Below the pieces are notes generated by a model. That model was not told the DNA's origin, searched no databases, and saw nothing but the letters and a program-made list of their open reading frames with translations. DNA of 64,000 nt from Amycolatopsis roodepoortensis (GTDB taxonomy: Bacteria; Actinomycetota; Actinomycetes; Mycobacteriales; Pseudonocardiaceae). Made by a program: the position numbers and the translations under genes. The DNA lies in assembly GCF_014873915.1 (NCBI RefSeq), contig NZ_JADBEJ010000004.1, positions 310,001 through 374,000 on the forward strand, in the 5' to 3' direction. Shown here in pieces: positions 39,532-48,976 of the stretch; the first letter of the stretch is position 1, and each line of letters begins with the position of its first letter.

Positions 39532-42200
39532 TACGCCCTGGCGGATGCCGTCCGGCGAGGATCCGGAATCAACGAACGAACCCTGTCCCGGCCCGCATCC
39601 TTCGCTGCGAACAGGACGTTGTCCGCCGCCACGAGCACATCGTTGAGAGCTTCGCCCGCTTCCGGATAGGAAGCTACACCGATTGAGACACTAAGGCGTA
39701 AATCACCCAATTCGTCATCGAACCTCATCCCGCGAACGGCCTCGCAGACACGGTCCGCGATGTCGACCGAGGCCGTCGTATCAGCGCCCGGCAGCAGAAC
39801 GACGAACTCTTCTCCTCCGAATCGCGCGGCGATGTCGTACGACCGAACGTTTTCGACGATCGTCTGTGCGATCTCGCGCAGGACCCTGTCCCCGGCAATG
39901 TGTCCGAAGGTGTCGTTTACCGACTTGAACTTGTCGACATCGATCATCAGCACGCCGATCGGCGCATGATGATGCCGAGCTTTGGCCACCTCGTTCTCCG
40001 CGAGAGTCTTCCACGTCTCCACGTTGAGCAAGCCGGTCTTCCTGTCCGTCGTCGCCGCGGCTTCGAGCTGCCGAACGAGAACACTGCGCGTCAGCACATA
40101 CAGCGGCAGCATGACGAAGACCAGCGCGAGCGGATGCCAGACCATCAACAACGTGACCAGGACGCCGACGCACAATGTCGCGAATTCGAGGCTGTTCTCG
40201 CTCCAGCTGCCGACCAGTGTCCCGACCGAACGCTTGCCAGGCGACAACGCGATCACCCCGGCGACCAATGCCGAGTTCACCAGCCAATAGCAGACGACCA
40301 CCACGACCAGACCCAACAGGGCGCCGTCGTCGATGCGTTCGAGGGCTTGGACAGACGGGAGCCAGCGGGCCACCGCGATGGCCGAACAACAGGAGATGAC
40401 CACCGAACTCGCGCTGAACACCACCCGGTAAAGGCACATACCGGACACTCGGCGCCAGCTGCGCCACCACATGTGCCCATAGAGGATGACCGCGATCGCC
40501 GCCGCCAAAGCCGGCGTGACCAGCAAGGCCGCCGCGAGTGTCCAGACCGAGCTCATGTTGACGTGCGGAGTATCCGAGAACCGGCGCCGCATCTGCTCGA
40601 CAGCTCGGGTCACTTCCGCCGAGAGGAGACCGAGCACCACGAGGACACCGAACCGGAAGAGATCGGATCGGTTCACCGGCGTGAACCCGTCCAGCAGAAG
40701 CGTGAAGACGACCGCGACGATCTCGACTGCCAGAACGAAGGTGATCACCCGTCCCTGCAGCGACCAGAGCTTCCACCGTGTGACATTCCAAATACGTTCT
40801 GTATCACTGGAGGCCTCGCTGGTCACATTGGAGGCTCTGACCTGCATACTTGAGTCGCTTGCGTCCCCAGGCGGTCCTCCGGCGGACGCCGTCGTCGGGG
40901 TGTTCTCAGCGGGCGGGCCGTCCAGGCAGTCCGTTCGCTGGGAGGAGGGTTCGTCGATGACCAACAAGGACTGGTGATCTCGCGCGTCCTCATTCGCTGA
41001 ACCACGCTCGCTCCCGGCTCGCCGCCGGGAGCGGGTCAGGGCCCACAGCACGCTGATCGCCGCCGCCACGCCGATCGCGACGGCGCCCGCGGCGGCAACT
41101 GCTCTGAACGGCCCGAACTGCTGGGCGGCCAGCCCGCCGCCCAGGATCGCGACGCCTTGTGAACACTGCAGGCACGTCGACATCCGACCCATCACTCCCC
41201 CGCGACGGGCGTCCGGCACCAGATCGACGACAACGGTCTGCACCTGAATGAGAAAGGCGGTCGAGACAGCGCCGGACGCGGCCCAAAGGACGATCGAAGC
41301 AACTACCCCCGGTTCGAATACGCAGGCAGCGAGAGGCAGGCCGGCCACCACCGCGAACAGCAGCGCGGCGAGCGGCGTAGCGGGCAAGCGAAACCGCATC
41401 GTGAGCCAGGCGCCGATGGCGCTCCCCAGCGGGTCGGCAGCGAGCAGCAAACCGATGCCGAAGGCGGAGATCCCCAACGCGTGTCCATACGGGACCGCCA
41501 AGCCCTCGGGCACGACGTAGACGCCCACCAGCAGGACCAGGGCGTAAAGCAGCAACCACGTTCGGGCAGGCGCTTGCGCTGGCTCCTCTTTCTCGGTGTC
41601 GGTTCGGCTGACCGACCTCGACGACACGCCCTTGAGGATGATCACGGCGCTCAGCACGAAGGAGCCCGCGTTCACCAGCATTCCAAGATGCGGCTCGATC
41701 AACGTCAGTACGAGCCCGCCGGATCCGAAAGCCACCACCTGAGCGACCTGACCGGTGAATTGCCGCAGTGCGAGTCCGGCCGGGAAGTCCTCTCGGCCGA
41801 GAACCTGCGGCAGCAACGCTGACTGCGCCGCTTTGAACGGTCCCGCCGCCGCGCTGAGCACCGCGACGCACACCCACAGCACAGGCAGCGGAAGCCCTGG
41901 CAGCGCCATCGCCGCGGCGAGGACTGCGCGAACGACGTCGATGACGACCAGGATCGCCCGCCGCGGATAGCGGTCGGCGAGACCGGACAGCAGGAAGCCA
42001 CCGAGCACAGATGGGATGAAGGTCAAGGCGTAGGTCAACGCGGTCAACGCCGCGGACGAGGTCTCCTTGAACACCAGCAACGACAACGCGACCCGGGCGA
42101 TCTGGTCGCCACCGATCGACAGCAACTCGGCGACCCAAAGCGCCCGGAATTCCGGGTTCCGCATTGGCACGGCAAAGCCGGCACGGCGGCGCTCCGCCAT
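39528..42200 (-). CDS. MFS transporter fused to a membrane GGDEF diguanylate cyclase
   Basis: 890 residues in one frame. About 1-405 is a complete 12-helix MFS module (loop L-A-D-R-Y-P-R-R). A polar linker (about 405-470) leads to a second membrane region (six or more helices, about 475-715) and a GGDEF domain with G-G-E-E-F (795-799) and the inhibitory site R-S-Y-D (786-789) exactly five residues before it, so c-di-GMP synthesis with product inhibition is expected. ATG 42200 has GGGGGAA upstream. An internal ATG near the linker could also give the GGDEF part alone. Confidence 0.82.
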   Translation of the reverse strand: MAERRRAGFAVPMRNPEFRALWVAELLSIGGDQIARVALSLLVFKETSSAALTALTYALTFIPSVLGGFLLSGLADRYPRRAILVVIDVVRAVLAAAMALPGLPLPVLWVCVAVLSAAAGPFKAAQSALLPQVLGREDFPAGLALRQFTGQVAQVVAFGSGGLVLTLIEPHLGMLVNAGSFVLSAVIILKGVSSRSVSRTDTEKEEPAQAPARTWLLLYALVLLVGVYVVPEGLAVPYGHALGISAFGIGLLLAADPLGSAIGAWLTMRFRLPATPLAALLFAVVAGLPLAACVFEPGVVASIVLWAASGAVSTAFLIQVQTVVVDLVPDARRGGVMGRMSTCLQCSQGVAILGGGLAAQQFGPFRAVAAAGAVAIGVAAAISVLWALTRSRRRAGSERGSANEDARDHQSLLVIDEPSSQRTDCLDGPPAENTPTTASAGGPPGDASDSSMQVRASNVTSEASSDTERIWNVTRWKLWSLQGRVITFVLAVEIVAVVFTLLLDGFTPVNRSDLFRFGVLVVLGLLSAEVTRAVEQMRRRFSDTPHVNMSSVWTLAAALLVTPALAAAIAVILYGHMWWRSWRRVSGMCLYRVVFSASSVVISCCSAIAVARWLPSVQALERIDDGALLGLVVVVVCYWLVNSALVAGVIALSPGKRSVGTLVGSWSENSLEFATLCVGVLVTLLMVWHPLALVFVMLPLYVLTRSVLVRQLEAAATTDRKTGLLNVETWKTLAENEVAKARHHHAPIGVLMIDVDKFKSVNDTFGHIAGDRVLREIAQTIVENVRSYDIAARFGGEEFVVLLPGADTTASVDIADRVCEAVRGMRFDDELGDLRLSVSIGVASYPEAGEALNDVLVAADNVLFAAKDAGRDRVRSLIPDPRRTASARAY

Positions 42201-42408
42201 ATCCGTTCCCCCTACACGCAACTCCCAGGCGACAACTCAGCATGCGGTCGCGCAGTCACGCTCCCGCCGGACTGACCATGCCGGGTCGTTCGTCCCTCTC
42301 CCGAAACTCACGGTATGCCCGGAGTGTCGTCAGGTGACCACGATCAGCGACTTTTCGCCCGTTTGTAGTACCTGACTACCCATGGTGATCAACTTGTGAG
42401 TTGCCTGG

Positions 42409-43227
42409 TCAGGGGAGCTTTCGAGCGACGATGACGCCGCCGCGGCACGAGATCGTGAACTCGCCGTACCGGTCGATATGCCGGACGAGCAGCTCTTGTG
42501 CACGGTCGATCGTCGCCTCGAACGGAACGCCGCCTTCGTCAGCCCAAGCCCGATACGAACGGAGGTGCGCAAGCACAGGATCGGGCTCGCGGACAGTGAT
42601 CACACCGGGAAGGTCGACCGTGGTGACCTGCTCGAAGTACGGTTCGAGGAGGCGAGGCGCGTCTTCGAGCGCGAACCGTTCGCTGAGCGCCACCCGCCTC
42701 GGCCCGTTGTCGATGCCGAGGACGTCGCCGGCGGCCGCTGACCAGAGGTCGTCCAGCTCGCCCTTGTCGCTGTGCGCGTTCGTCGAGACGAACGCGAGGC
42801 CGCCGGGAACGAGCGCCCGGCGGATCTCTTCGAGCGCCGCAGGCAGGTCGGCGACGTGGTACAGCATGTGCAGCGCCAGGACGACGTCGAACCGTCCAGA
42901 CGCGAAGGGCAGCGCCGCCGCGTCAGCCGCCACGGTCGGCGGTGGCAAGGGCGCCAGGATCCCTGGCGAGATGTCAGCTCCGATGACGAGCGCCTGCGGA
43001 CGCTCACGCCGGATGCGGTCGAGGAACTTCCCGTTCCCGCAGCCCAGGTCGAGCACGCTCGTCGCCGATGGCGGCAGATGTTCGAGGACGATGCCGGGCA
43101 GGTCGTAACGCGGCTGCTGCCAGCTGTACAGCGACTGCCGTGCGGCGAGATCGGCCTCGTCCTTGTACGCACTTCCAGCGAGCTTGGCACGGCTCGTCGT
43201 GTCCACGCCCTCGGGTCGCGACGTCAC
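42409..43227 (-). CDS. Class I SAM-dependent methyltransferase
   Basis: 272 residues. Motif I V-L-D-L-G-C-G-N-G-K-F-L, acidic residue V-I-G-A-D-I-S, motif IV F-D-V-V-L-A-L-H-M-L-Y-H, motif VI L-V-P-G-G-L. It belongs to the Methyltransf_11/25 group and acts on an unknown small molecule. The GTG start overlaps the stop of the XRE regulator by 4 bp, so regulator and enzyme are coupled. Confidence 0.87.
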   Translation of the reverse strand: MTSRPEGVDTTSRAKLAGSAYKDEADLAARQSLYSWQQPRYDLPGIVLEHLPPSATSVLDLGCGNGKFLDRIRRERPQALVIGADISPGILAPLPPPTVAADAAALPFASGRFDVVLALHMLYHVADLPAALEEIRRALVPGGLAFVSTNAHSDKGELDDLWSAAAGDVLGIDNGPRRVALSERFALEDAPRLLEPYFEQVTTVDLPGVITVREPDPVLAHLRSYRAWADEGGVPFEATIDRAQELLVRHIDRYGEFTISCRGGVIVARKLP

Positions 43228-44573
43228 TTCGTGACCACCGTCGCTCCCGGCGGAAGGGCGGGTGGCGGCGCGCAGAACTCCCGGATCTCGTTGCGCAGCC
43301 CTTTGGCGCGAGCCGTTGTGAGGTACTTCGTGGAGCTCAATCGATCTCCGATGTCGCGGGCCCTCTTGACGATGCTGGCCGTTCGGCGCACCTGAGGCGC
43401 GGCGAGAACGGGAACCAGGAACGACTGCGTGGCGTCCAGATCGCCCAGGACCATATGTGCGCCAGCCAAGTCGAGGCGGGCAGCGAAGATGTCTCCCGCG
43501 GAACGATCGGCGGGGGCCGCCGCCTGATAGACGTCGAGCGCGAACTGCGACTTTCCGATGGCCTGTTTCGCTAGTGCCGGACTGCCCTTCAAGGTCAGCA
43601 GAGTGGTTCCGGCGTACACCGACTGCTTCGCCGCGGGAAAGGTGAAGACGCCGGAGTACTCGTCCATGGTCGCGTCGGCGCGCGCGGTATCCGCGACATC
43701 AAGCGCGGTCAGCGTTCCCTGTTCGTCACCGCGTGCCGCGCAGGCCCGCGCTTCAAGACTCGCCAGACGAGCTCCAGTCGTTCCACGGGGCCGGAACAAA
43801 GCACCCTCCCGTGCCCGTTCGACAGCGTCCTCGAGCCGGTCATCCCAGTAGGCGATCAGGCTCTGGAGCGCCTTGATCCAGCCGAGCATGTCCTGATGTC
43901 CGGCGAGTTTGGCGTACAGCCACGCTGTCTGCGCGTGAACGTCGGCGGCACGGTAGTCGCCGAGGTCCAGCGCCACATGTGCCTGCAAACCGCCGAGCCT
44001 GCTCGCGTGCAGATAGAGGTCGCGAAGCTGGTTCGGGATCCGGTTGCTGTCGAGCAGCCGGAAGACCTCGTGCCGTAGCTCCCGAATTTCACCGAAAACG
44101 TCGACCAGCGGCCGGGAGATGTAAGCCGCGGCGATCCTGCGGATCTCGGAGTCGAACTGCTCAACGGCCTCGTTCGTCGTTCCCGACGACGCGATCATGC
44201 GCGCGGTCCGCGCGGCATCGCGCGCGTCCTCGGCGGCTGCCTGCCGGCTGAGCTCAGCATCTTCAACCCCTTCTGACGAACTGGTCAAGACTGTAACTCG
44301 CCCCGTACGACGACGAACCTGTTGCTCCTCCTTGGCTTCACGCCAAAGCGCACACAGCCACCCTGCGGCACCAAGGGCCTGATCGAGCGCCTCGACGAGG
44401 TTCTGCGACGGAAGATTTCCACCGGCCCTCTCGGCCATGGAGACGTAGTTCCGGGTGTAGCCCACCCGCTCACCCAAGCCGGACTGACTCAGGTCGGCCG
44501 CACCCCGGAGCCGCTTGATCTCCCCAGCGAGACGAGCTTGCGCCGTCTCGGCGGTGACACTCTCGTCGGCCAT
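43224..44573 (-). CDS. XRE-type regulator with TPR-like C-terminal domain
   Basis: 449 residues. The N-terminal helix-turn-helix (I-K-R-L-R-G-A-A-D-L-S-Q-S-G-L-G) is followed by a helical repeat region of about 330 residues, typical of actinobacterial regulators with a sensor TPR. Tandem and inverted GGGTAAAT-type repeats lie just upstream of its start and may be its binding site. It is divergent from three small genes. Confidence 0.82.
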   Translation of the reverse strand: MADESVTAETAQARLAGEIKRLRGAADLSQSGLGERVGYTRNYVSMAERAGGNLPSQNLVEALDQALGAAGWLCALWREAKEEQQVRRRTGRVTVLTSSSEGVEDAELSRQAAAEDARDAARTARMIASSGTTNEAVEQFDSEIRRIAAAYISRPLVDVFGEIRELRHEVFRLLDSNRIPNQLRDLYLHASRLGGLQAHVALDLGDYRAADVHAQTAWLYAKLAGHQDMLGWIKALQSLIAYWDDRLEDAVERAREGALFRPRGTTGARLASLEARACAARGDEQGTLTALDVADTARADATMDEYSGVFTFPAAKQSVYAGTTLLTLKGSPALAKQAIGKSQFALDVYQAAAPADRSAGDIFAARLDLAGAHMVLGDLDATQSFLVPVLAAPQVRRTASIVKRARDIGDRLSSTKYLTTARAKGLRNEIREFCAPPPALPPGATVVTK

Positions 44574-44592
44574 GTGGTCTCCGGCTCTACCA

Positions 44593-44636
44593 GGGGGTAA
44601 ATGAGGGTAAATACCAAACGTAGCGACGTTACCCCG
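44593..44636. repeat. Direct and inverted repeats in a divergent promoter
   Basis: GGGGGTAAAT (44593-44602) and GAGGGTAAAT (44603-44612) are tandem 10-bp copies. GTTACCCCG (about 44628-44636) resembles the reverse complement of their core. They lie between the XRE regulator and the 44707 gene, a plausible cooperative operator. Confidence 0.45.
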
Positions 44637-44706
44637 TTACGTAACTATACCGGCCACGCCAGAGTGGTGAAAGTCCAGGAAAACCACCCGCGTCCGGAGG
44701 TCAGCA

Positions 44707-44961
44707 ATGACGACAACCGTCTGCAAGAACTCGATGCGCCGCCATTCGAAGCGCCGGACGCCGTTCTGGCCGACCAAATCGCGAGCCAACCGATCGCAGG
44801 ACCCTGAACCCGTCCAGTTGTATAGCTTGCTGACGCTGTATCTCGCCGTACACGCGCCTTTCCCCGATACCGACCCGCTCCACGGCCGATGCTCGTGCTG
44901 CGGACAGGTCTGGCCGTGCGTATCCGTCCGGCTGGCCTACCGGCTTCGCGAAGGCTTCTAA
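44707..44961 (+). CDS. Small Cys-containing protein
   Basis: 84 residues with H-G-R-C-S-C-C-G-Q-V-W-P-C in the middle, a probable zinc site, and a basic N-terminus. The same C-x-x-C-x-Q-x-W-P-C pattern appears in the 45352 protein. Such small proteins often accompany XRE regulators in actinobacteria; no function is known. Confidence 0.6.
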   Translation: MTTTVCKNSMRRHSKRRTPFWPTKSRANRSQDPEPVQLYSLLTLYLAVHAPFPDTDPLHGRCSCCGQVWPCVSVRLAYRLREGF

Positions 44962-44985
44962 GCGAACGCCGTCCAGGAGGCCGCC

Positions 44986-45282
44986 ATGTCGATGTTCTGG
45001 TCCGTCAGCGCTGCCGCAGTCACCGTCTGCCTGATCTGGCTCATCGTCAGCCATATCAGAAGGCGCCGACGAATCCACCTGTTCCGAGGGCAGCCGTACT
45101 GGTCGGCTTTGGCGATCGTCGCCAGGGTCAGACGGCAGCGAAACGATGAGGAAATCGAATGGCCTTCGGCCGAGCCTGAGGTGCTGAACGACGAGCCGAC
45201 CGAAGTCATCGTTCTCCCGCCACAGCCACGGCCGTACCTGGAAGCCCTACTTCCGCTGTCACAGGGAACCAGGAGGCCGTAG
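44986..45282 (+). CDS. Small single-span membrane protein
   Basis: 98 residues: an N-terminal membrane helix (residues 3-22), an Arg-rich stop-transfer region (HIRRRRRIH) and an acidic/Pro-rich cytosolic tail. CAGGAGG lies 8 nt before the ATG. Situated between two CxxC-type small genes. Unknown function. Confidence 0.65.
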   Translation: MSMFWSVSAAAVTVCLIWLIVSHIRRRRRIHLFRGQPYWSALAIVARVRRQRNDEEIEWPSAEPEVLNDEPTEVIVLPPQPRPYLEALLPLSQGTRRP

Positions 45283-45351
45283 GCGTCTTACCGAGAAGCT
45301 CGAACAAGACTTACCCATTCCCGTGACGACGCCGAGGCGGGTGACCCGGTC

Positions 45352-45627
45352 ATGGAAGAACCACCATCGATCCGGTCATGGAACTGCGTGATCGTCGACA
45401 GCGACAGCCCTTTGGGCAAGGTCGCATCCGCGGTATGCGACCTGACCGCACATCTGCCCGACCCCGACGTCACGTTCCTCTGCTCAATCTGCTTCGGCCA
45501 GCAGTGGCCGTGCGAACGGTTTGACGTCGCGGCAAGGGAAGTGCTCGCCGCGCGGCTCTCGTTGGCAGCTCTCGTCCCTTCCGAACTCCATCACCGACTC
45601 TGGCCACAAAGTCCTCAGTGGCCGTGA
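45352..45627 (+). CDS. Small Cys-containing protein
   Basis: 91 residues with F-L-C-S-I-C-F-G-Q-Q-W-P-C-E, a second copy of the probable zinc motif seen in the 44707 protein, followed by an Ala/Leu-rich helix. It ends 30 bp before the DUF5753 regulator and may be cotranscribed with it. Confidence 0.6.
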   Translation: MEEPPSIRSWNCVIVDSDSPLGKVASAVCDLTAHLPDPDVTFLCSICFGQQWPCERFDVAAREVLAARLSLAALVPSELHHRLWPQSPQWP

Positions 45628-45656
45628 CCAAGCCCGACTTGAGAAAGTGATCCGTC

Positions 45657-46529
45657 GTGTTCAAATCGGCACCTCAACCAACCGCACGATCTAAGCGTGC
45701 CGAGGAGTCAACAGCCAAAAGCCGAGAGCTCGGTGCCGCGTTGCGGTGCGCACGAGAAGCTTCCAACTTGGCCCAAGCCGATATCTGCCGCCCATTCGGC
45801 TGGGGAGCTCCGAAGGTCTCTCGGTTAGAGAGCGGACAGCGCGAAGGGTCTCCTCTGGACATCGTGACCTACCTGGCAAAAGCCGGCACGGAACCGGCCG
45901 AGTTCGATCGGCTGAAGAAGTTGGCCGAGTCACCGGCCAATGGCTACGACCTCCAACGCCACCCGGAGAACATGCCCGATCTGCTCCCGACCTTCGACTT
46001 CCTGCACGCGAGCGCCAAGACCATGACGCTCTACGAACCACGGCGAATCCCTTCCTTGCTGCAGAGCGAGCAGTACGCGGAAGTGACGCTGCGACACAAC
46101 CGGAACCCCAAGGATCCACTCGTGAAGGAAGCCGTGCAGGCACGGCTCGCGCGGCAGGAAGTACTCAAGGGTGCGAGGTATGGCTTCGACGCCACCTTCT
46201 ACATTGACGAGATCGCTCTCCACGACCCGACGATGCGCAGCGTCCTGGATGAACAGCTCCTTCAGTTGGTGATCACCTCGACCGTGCCGCACTGCCACGT
46301 GCACCTCATTCCGTCGGACAGCTTCGACGAAGATCCCCAAACGGCATTCGGCTTCTTTGAGGACTACGACGGCAACTCCGTCGTCACCGTTCACACCGCA
46401 ACTGCGATGTTGGTACTGGAAGACAGCGAAGACATGGCACCGTACCTACGAAAGCTAAACGAACTCCGCGAGACCGCCCTGAGTAAGCGGAAATCCGTTG
46501 AGATTGCTAACTCGGCAGTGCACCTGTGA
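45657..46529 (+). CDS. XRE regulator with DUF5753 (Scr1-type) domain
   Basis: 290 residues. N-terminal helix-turn-helix (G-W-G-A-P-K-V-S-R-L-E-S-G-Q-R) and a C-terminal DUF5753 domain (M-T-L-Y-E-P-R-R-I-P-S-L-L-Q-S-E-Q-Y-A). In actinobacteria these are normally paired with a small DUF397 protein; none is recognisable on either side, so the partner may have been lost. GTG start. Confidence 0.85.
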   Translation: MFKSAPQPTARSKRAEESTAKSRELGAALRCAREASNLAQADICRPFGWGAPKVSRLESGQREGSPLDIVTYLAKAGTEPAEFDRLKKLAESPANGYDLQRHPENMPDLLPTFDFLHASAKTMTLYEPRRIPSLLQSEQYAEVTLRHNRNPKDPLVKEAVQARLARQEVLKGARYGFDATFYIDEIALHDPTMRSVLDEQLLQLVITSTVPHCHVHLIPSDSFDEDPQTAFGFFEDYDGNSVVTVHTATAMLVLEDSEDMAPYLRKLNELRETALSKRKSVEIANSAVHL

Positions 46530-47454
46530 GACACAGCATCGCCACACGTCGGTGGTGACCACCCAGTGCGGAGGGTTCATCGTGTACTTCTCTTTACCAA
46601 CTACTCCGTGGCGCAGGCGGCAGTCATCGACGGCAAGGTCCACAGCAGGTAGCTGGTGGGGCTGCATCGTTCGAAGGAAGCCGGTGTCGTGCCAGGCGCC
46701 GTAGCGTTAAGAGAGGCGTTCGCAGATGCCAACGGTCCGTAACCGGCACTGCGATGCTGGCGCAGTTGTCAGTGGATGAGAGGCTCATATTCACTACGTC
46801 AACGACGGCGACACCATGGTCTGACCGGGCTCGGCGCGCTGGCCTCCGATGATAAGCCGCTGCACGATCATGCCTGTCCACGACCCACTCGGGGTTGGCT
46901 ACGTCGGGCTGGAATAGCACTGCAGCTTCGCCTCCGCCACCTGCGTGGCGTCGCACGCGACGCCTATTACTTGGCTAGTTTTCCGAGCAACGTCTCGTAG
47001 CCAAGAGCCAGTTCACTTCAAGCCGCCAGCGGTCACTCAACACTCGCATGAGCCCACGGGTCCTGCACAGTCCCACATCAGGAACCGCCTCCCATGCACC
47101 CTTGACCAGTGGGTTTACCCTGCCTTCAGGGATGGTCAAACGGCCGAGACGCCAGTGGACATGACTGGTCAAAAGATGGACAAGAAGATGACATTCGGCG
47201 ACATAGGCCGGCCGGTCCGGTAATCCTGAACCTTGCGACCTGTCTATTGACCTAGGCGCGTCGTCGAAGGGGGCCACAGGTTGCAGCCTGCGGCCCCTCA
47301 GTTCTGCAACCAGGTCGCTACGCTTCGTAGTTAGCCTTCCGTTCTTCGGCACTCTGCGCAAGACTCTGCCTGTCCACGTGGCCGGAGCTGCAACTCCTGC
47401 CACATGCCAGTGGATTAGACGCCTAGGTCAATGTAGAGAGGATCCCGCAGTTCG
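46530..47454. other. Stretch without convincing genes
   Basis: The open frames here are short, overlap on both strands and lack coding-type third-position bias or recognisable families. The sequence is less GC-rich than its surroundings and holds inverted repeats: TTGACCAGT/ACTGGTCAA near 47100-47170, and the 13-bp pair described separately. It may be decayed mobile or regulator-associated DNA. Confidence 0.5.
47246..47432. repeat. Short element with 13-bp terminal inverted repeats
   Basis: ATTGACCTAGGCG (47246-47258) and CGCCTAGGTCAAT (47420-47432) bound a non-coding segment of about 187 bp that contains an internal hairpin (GGGGCC...CAGG/CCTG...GGCCCC, 47270-47297). Size and structure are MITE-like. 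No flanking target duplication was recognised. Confidence 0.4.
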
Positions 47455-47688
47455 ATGTCACCAGTTCGCAAGGATCAGCCCTGTACGCCTGATCCGGTTC
47501 CCTGGTTGCCAAGCCCCTACCCAAGTGGCGCGATCATCATCGTGATCATGATCCAGGCCTTCACAGGATTCTTGATCACCCGCGGATACACGCTGGAAGC
47601 AGCACTCGCCGCCTCCGGCACGATCTGTCTGCTCGCTAAACAGCTCGCACGTGGATTTAGCAGGTTCCGGCCTCGGCGGGCTGCTTGA
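47455..47688 (+). CDS. Possible small membrane protein
   Basis: 77 residues with one strong hydrophobic stretch (AIIIVIMIQAFTGFLI), a second weaker one and a basic tail (RGFSRFRPRRAA). GAGGAT lies about 12 nt before the ATG. No family recognised; its start lies 22 bp beyond the inverted-repeat element. Confidence 0.4.
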   Translation: MSPVRKDQPCTPDPVPWLPSPYPSGAIIIVIMIQAFTGFLITRGYTLEAALAASGTICLLAKQLARGFSRFRPRRAA

Positions 47689-47800
47689 GCGCGGCCGCGC
47701 GGAAGCCGTCTTCGACGGTCTCCATATACAGCACCACGGGGACCAGCCTCCGCGCGGCTGCCCTCTTGCCGAGCGCTCCGGCGTGCATCGGAGCTTAGGT

Positions 47801-48775
47801 ATGAGCGTTAGCGCAACCGACGTAATCAGCGAACTCAAGCTGCTCCGCCGAGGAAGAGGCCTCTCTGCCGTACAACTCGGCGAACGCATCGGGCCGGCCC
47901 TACGGACCACATTCCGGATCTCAGAAGATGACGACGACACGGAGGTCCGGCGGAAGGTTTCAGAAGGCCTGTACGCGCTGGCCGCGTCGCTGCCGGCAGA
48001 CTTACGTATCGCCCTACTCGCGGCCTTCGCGCTACACGAAGAGGCGAGGATCCCCTTCTACCAAGACCGCGTGACGTGGCTTGCCCGCACGCTCGACCGC
48101 GATGACCGTACCGCCCGTCGCCGCATCGATGAGGGAATCGAGCAGCTTGCGGCGCTGGCCACGGTCAGCACACAGGGCTCCCCACCTGCTGGCCGGAGCA
48201 AGCTATGGCATACCGAAGAACTACGAGTGGCACTCGCGCTCGACCAACCGGTGCCCGAGGCCTTCGAGTTCCGCCGGATCGTCGCAGACTCCGACGACAT
48301 CTCCGAGCTGGACTTAGCGTTGACATTGGCTACTCGAAAGGAAGACAGCAACCCCGCGCAGGAGGACCTGAAGGTTGATGTTTTCCATGGTGGACGCTTG
48401 ACCGCCAGTGTCAGGGAATCACGCGAGCGGATCGGGCTCGGACTGCGGCTGCCGACGCCACTCGACCGCCGTGGAAAGCACGAGTTCGCCTTACGACTCC
48501 GCGGACCCATGCAGTACGCACATTACGTTTGTGTCCCCCGGCACCCAGTCGATCTGTTTGACCTACACATCCGGTTCGCCAGCCCTGCACCCGTCCAAGT
48601 CGTGCAGCTGGACAAGGTGTTCCAAGAAGATGTCCGAGACAAGAGCACCAGCAGCACGCCGCTGCCACCAGACGATACAGGCGAAGTACACGTCCAGTTC
48701 CGAAACCTCGCACCGGGATTCGCGTACGGAGTCCGATGGATCACCGCTAGTACCACGGGAATCCAGACGCACTAG
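47801..48775 (+). CDS. Unknown regulator-like two-domain protein
   Basis: 324 residues. The N-terminal third (residues 1-120) is helical and resembles the leader domain of some actinobacterial regulators (L-L-R-R-G-R-G-L-S, F-Y-Q-D-R-V-T-W-L-A, R-T-A-R-R-R-I-D), and the C-terminal two thirds are beta-rich. ATG 47801 follows GGAGCTTAGGT. It precedes the ATPase-HEPN pair by 200 bp on the same strand and could regulate it; function unknown. Confidence 0.6.
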   Translation: MSVSATDVISELKLLRRGRGLSAVQLGERIGPALRTTFRISEDDDDTEVRRKVSEGLYALAASLPADLRIALLAAFALHEEARIPFYQDRVTWLARTLDRDDRTARRRIDEGIEQLAALATVSTQGSPPAGRSKLWHTEELRVALALDQPVPEAFEFRRIVADSDDISELDLALTLATRKEDSNPAQEDLKVDVFHGGRLTASVRESRERIGLGLRLPTPLDRRGKHEFALRLRGPMQYAHYVCVPRHPVDLFDLHIRFASPAPVQVVQLDKVFQEDVRDKSTSSTPLPPDDTGEVHVQFRNLAPGFAYGVRWITASTTGIQTH

Positions 48776-48976
48776 CGAGTTTGACCTGCCATGTTGCGGC
48801 TTGCGCAACCGCTAAGTAAGCCCCCACGCAGTTGACCTCATCCCTGCGCCGACGAGAGGATGTTGATCACCGCTCGCGCTACTCCGCTTGATCGGTCGCA
48901 ACTCCGTGGCGAAGTTGCCAGCGTGCACCGGTACGATCCCGGTCAGCCAGTGGCGCAGCAGAGGGGGAAAGACCAC

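Noticed and set aside
46498..47000. Possible DUF397 partner downstream of the DUF5753 regulator
   Set aside because: Frames here were read for DUF397-like sequence and none fits; no ribosome site or coding bias.
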